This document shows positions 3,799-5,954 of a stretch of 5,954 nucleotides of DNA, one piece after another. Position numbers and translations under genes: made by a program. A model generated the notes under the pieces. That model was not told where the DNA came from. It ran no database searches and saw only the letters and a list, made by a program, of their open reading frames with translations. Every line of letters starts with the position of its first letter. Position 1 is the stretch's first letter. The DNA is taken from contig JAFGKN010000704.1 of NCBI GenBank assembly GCA_016928605.1, positions 1-5,954 on the forward strand, given 5' to 3'. The stretch is from Planctomycetota bacterium. Lineage in GTDB: Bacteria > Planctomycetota > UBA8108.

Positions 3799-5954
3799 AT
3801 GCGACTTTCCGGGCTTGTTCGACGACTGATGCGCCTCGCGGTTTTGGCCGCTAGCATCGTCTCCACCAGCGTCCTCGGCGGCGCCCAGGTCGGCTATCGC
3901 ATCCTCGGCTCATCGAGCGATGCTCCCGCGGCCGCCATCGAGGCGGCGGGTCATGCGGCGCGCCGCCTCGCGGCTCTCGACGCCGCGTCTCTGGAGGGCA
4001 TAGACGTCCTATGGCTCCTCAACCCCGGAGGCTCGTTTCCGGGCGACGAGGCGACGCGGCACTGCGTGGATGCCTTCGTGCGCCAGGGAGGGCTGCTCCT
4101 CGTCCACGACCGCGATGTGGGTTCCAGCACGCAGAGCTTCGTTCCGGGCGCCTCCGGACTCGAGTTCACGCACAACGCCAGCGCTGACATCGACGTCCTG
4201 GCCGGGCCGGGCTGCATCCTCACGAGCGGACCCGGCGGCGTGATCGACGACGCGACGCTCGACGGCGGGAACAGCTCGACGCATGGCTGGACGGTGCGGT
4301 CCTCGCTGCCCGCCGGCAGCGAGGCACTCCTCAGCTGGGGAAACCACTCCGACCGCGCCGTCGATGCCTACTATCCTCTGGAGAACGGAATCGTCTACTA
4401 CTCGACGATCCCCCTCGACTACTACATCCAGGGAAACGGGAATGAGCCCGCCCGGACCGGCCTGGGACAGATCTATGCCGTGAACGTTATCGCGTTCGCC
4501 GCCGACCTGTCGCTTATCGGCGGCGAGGACACCGACGGCGACGGAATCCCCGACCGCTGGGAGCTCCGCTACGGCCTCGATCCGAACGATCCGGCCGACG
4601 CGGCGCTCGATCCGGACGGCGACGGCCTCACGAACCTCGAGGAGCACCAGAGCCGGACCGACCCCGCGCAGGCGGACACCGACGGCGACGGCCTGGACGA
4701 CCGCGTGGAGGCGCAGGAGACCGGCACGGATCCCCGCCGTCCGGACACCGACGGCGACGGCCTCCTCGACGGAGTGGAGACCGGCACCGGAGTCTTCGTC
4801 GACGCGACGGACACGGGCACGGATCCCCTCGAGCCCGACACGGACGGCGGCGGCCGCGATGACGGCGACGAGGTCGGCCGCGGCACGGATCCGCTGAACC
4901 CGCTCGACGACGGCGTCGTCAAGGTTCTCGCCTGGCTGACCCATGTGGACATGGACGAGGAGTGGGTGCGCACCCAGGCGGCCATCCGCCGCTTCACCGA
5001 TGCCTTCACGCTGACCGGGACGACGACGACCGATCCCGCGCTCCTCGCCGAGGAGCTGGCGGACCAGCACGTCCTCCTCGTGCCGGAGCAGGAGGGCTGG
5101 GGCGGCGGGTTCGCGCAGGGAGAGGCCTTCTCCGCCCCGCTCCAGGATTTCGTCCAGGGCGGCGGCGTGATCGTGGGGCTCTTCGGGGAGTCCGGAGACC
5201 TGGTGCGGGGCGCAGGCCTGATGGATGTGCAGGTGAGGGCCACGACCTTCGATACGGGCGTATCTCTCCGGCTGGCCGATCCCGATCACTTCCTCGCCGA
5301 GGGCATCGCGGAGCCGGTCGTCTCGCAGAACGCCACCAACACGTGGAACGTGGGCGATGCCGACGTCGAGGTCGTGCTCGTGCGCGCGAGCGACGACGCG
5401 CCGGTGGTGGTCCTCCGCGAGGTTGGGCTGGGAGGCGTGATCCTCGTCGGCTACGACTACTTCGAGTACGACGACAACGCCGCGCGCTTCGCGGCCAACG
5501 CGATCGAGGCGGGCTACTTCTTCCTGGACACCGACGCGGACGGCATGCCGGACCGGTGGGAGGAGGCGCACGGGCTCGATCTGAACGATCCGGCCGACGC
5601 GGCGCTCGATCCGGACGGCGACGGCCTCACGAGCCTCGAGGAGTTCGCCAGCCGGACGGATCCCCACGCGGCGGACACCGACGGCGACGGCCTCGTCGAC
5701 GGCGCCGAGGTGCACGACGCGGGCACGGATCCGCTTGTGCCCGACACCGACGGCGACGGCCTCGTCGACGGCGCCGATCCTTTCCCGCTCGCCGTGATCG
5801 ATGCCGCCTGGACGGCCCCCGAGTACGTCATGGTGAGCGAGCCGGCCGCCGTGCGCGTGGAGCTCTCCGCGGAGGGGAGCCCCTTCGAGACGCCCGTGGA
5901 GCTCACGCTCCAGGCGGCGGGCGGAGGGCTCTTCGCGAGCGAGGCGCTGGCGGG
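3799..5954 (+). CDS. Secreted GATase-like/TSP3-repeat calcium-binding protein (3' end beyond window)
   Basis: The frame is open to the right edge; 718 codons are visible and the C-terminus is missing. Residues 1-29 look like a signal peptide (Arg-rich start, hydrophobic core, GGA-Q). Residues of about 31-243 form an alpha/beta domain resembling the flavodoxin or class I glutamine-amidotransferase (ThuA-like) fold: IDVLWLLNPGG, then FVRQGGLLLVHD and late IVYYSTIPLDYY. I see no cysteine-nucleophile elbow, so it is probably non-catalytic. Residues 244-372 hold five TSP3-type calcium loops (DTDGDG or close variants). Residues 373-576 are a second alpha/beta domain of similar plan (HVLLVPEQEGWGGG, DFVQGGGVIVGLFG, GGVILVGYDYF). 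Residues 577-664 hold four more TSP3 loops. From about 665 a Val/Thr-rich segment (VMVSEPAAVRVELSA) looks like the start of an Ig-like or other beta-sandwich domain. The protein is thus a rigid, calcium-stabilised rod with globular inserts, likely surface-bound or secreted. Its function is unknown; adhesion or glycan binding is only a guess. It probably shares a transcript with the gene ending at 3722. Confidence 0.9.
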   Translation, partial: MRLSGLVRRLMRLAVLAASIVSTSVLGGAQVGYRILGSSSDAPAAAIEAAGHAARRLAALDAASLEGIDVLWLLNPGGSFPGDEATRHCVDAFVRQGGLLLVHDRDVGSSTQSFVPGASGLEFTHNASADIDVLAGPGCILTSGPGGVIDDATLDGGNSSTHGWTVRSSLPAGSEALLSWGNHSDRAVDAYYPLENGIVYYSTIPLDYYIQGNGNEPARTGLGQIYAVNVIAFAADLSLIGGEDTDGDGIPDRWELRYGLDPNDPADAALDPDGDGLTNLEEHQSRTDPAQADTDGDGLDDRVEAQETGTDPRRPDTDGDGLLDGVETGTGVFVDATDTGTDPLEPDTDGGGRDDGDEVGRGTDPLNPLDDGVVKVLAWLTHVDMDEEWVRTQAAIRRFTDAFTLTGTTTTDPALLAEELADQHVLLVPEQEGWGGGFAQGEAFSAPLQDFVQGGGVIVGLFGESGDLVRGAGLMDVQVRATTFDTGVSLRLADPDHFLAEGIAEPVVSQNATNTWNVGDADVEVVLVRASDDAPVVVLREVGLGGVILVGYDYFEYDDNAARFAANAIEAGYFFLDTDADGMPDRWEEAHGLDLNDPADAALDPDGDGLTSLEEFASRTDPHAADTDGDGLVDGAEVHDAGTDPLVPDTDGDGLVDGADPFPLAVIDAAWTAPEYVMVSEPAAVRVELSAEGSPFETPVELTLQAAGGGLFASEALA
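4528..4914 (+). repeat. TSP3 repeat block 1 (within the CDS)
   Basis: Five calcium-loop units lie at 4528 (DTDGDGIPD), 4609 (DPDGDGLTN), 4675 (DTDGDGLDD), 4744 (DTDGDGLLD) and 4837 (DTDGGGRDD). The 4675 and 4744 units are 69 bp apart, the usual 23-residue period; the last interval is lengthened to 93 bp. The last unit has Gly where the third Asp should be, so its calcium site is probably weakened. Units are separated by the common xGTDP turn. Confidence 0.85.
4584..4633 (+). repeat. 50-base direct repeat, copy 1
   Basis: This stretch is identical at all 50 positions to 5583-5632. The match continues with single differences from 4579 to 4644 (64 of 66 bases). It encodes NDPADAALDPDGDGLT inside TSP3 block 1. 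The spacing of 999 bp is an exact 333 codons. Confidence 0.85.
5583..5632 (+). repeat. 50-base direct repeat, copy 2
   Basis: Second copy of the repeat at 4584-4633, in the same reading frame inside TSP3 block 2. The two copies flank the C-terminal part of block 1 plus the second alpha/beta domain. Confidence 0.85.
5674..5777 (+). repeat. Pair of 35-base direct repeats, 69-bp period
   Basis: Positions 5674-5708 and 5743-5777 are identical over 35 bases and encode DTDGDGLVDGA twice. The period equals one TSP3 unit (23 residues), so loss or gain of a copy would stay in frame. Confidence 0.8.

Larger units (their letters stand above)
5527..5790 (+). repeat. TSP3 repeat block 2 (within the CDS)
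   Basis: Four calcium-loop units lie at 5527 (DTDADGMPD), 5608 (DPDGDGLTS), 5674 and 5743 (both DTDGDGLVD), ending in the typical DPFPL exit. The layout of the first three units matches block 1 exactly (81-bp then 66-bp steps, DRWE after unit 1, LEE after unit 2), so the blocks are copies of one another. Confidence 0.85.

Noticed and set aside
1437..3866. Minus-strand open frame of 809 codons
   Set aside because: It runs antisense to the end of the sulfatase, the whole dockerin-like gene and the start of the third gene. Its composition is Arg/Ala/Gly/Val-rich with no motif, as expected from the complement of G/C-biased codons. The plus-strand genes have clear families.
4009..5715. Minus-strand open frame of 568 codons with repeated EAVAVGVR-like strings
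   Set aside because: The repeats are the reverse complement of the codons for the TSP3 DTDGDG loops, so the frame is a shadow of the real gene.

Overview
This is a high-GC bacterial window with three genes, all on the + strand and all predicted to be exported. The organism is most likely a member of the Planctomycetota or a related lineage known mainly from environmental genomes. That rests on recalled family resemblance, not a search: the sulfatase subtype (SDHGHS…GP-RG-K…EGG-RVP pattern), the C-terminal dockerin-like EF-hand pair with its closing CG-D-T-D-L-C motif, and the long TSP3-repeat protein are all typical of such genomes.

Layout. Positions 1-315 hold no gene I can support and lead into a formylglycine-type sulfatase (316-1773, 485 aa, signal peptide, complete active-site motifs). 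A 422-base gap (1774-2195) follows; its one notable feature is an A/T-rich pair of overlapping inverted repeats near 1959-2000. Next is a 508-aa secreted protein (2196-3722) with two related beta-rich, cohesin-like regions, a Cys/Asp-rich motif between them and a dockerin-like double EF-hand at the C-terminus. After only 76 bases, and a good ribosome binding site, a third exported protein begins (3799) and runs off the right edge, with 718 codons visible. It alternates two flavodoxin/GATase-like (ThuA-like) alpha/beta domains with two blocks of calcium-binding thrombospondin type 3 (TSP3) repeats, and then enters what looks like a beta-sandwich domain.

How they may work together. Genes 2 and 3 are close enough to share a transcript, and both carry many acidic calcium-binding loops, so they are plausibly surface or secreted adhesive/structural proteins. 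The sulfatase is separated by a longer gap and may be its own transcription unit. A joint role in handling sulfated polysaccharide is possible but is inference from proximity only.

The most interesting items are the tandem [GATase-like + TSP3] duplication in gene 3, which carries a 50-base perfect direct repeat exactly 999 bp (333 codons) apart, and the two mutually exclusive hairpins in the leader of gene 2. I see no RNA gene, mobile element or CRISPR array. The long minus-strand open frames are mirror images of the biased coding strand.
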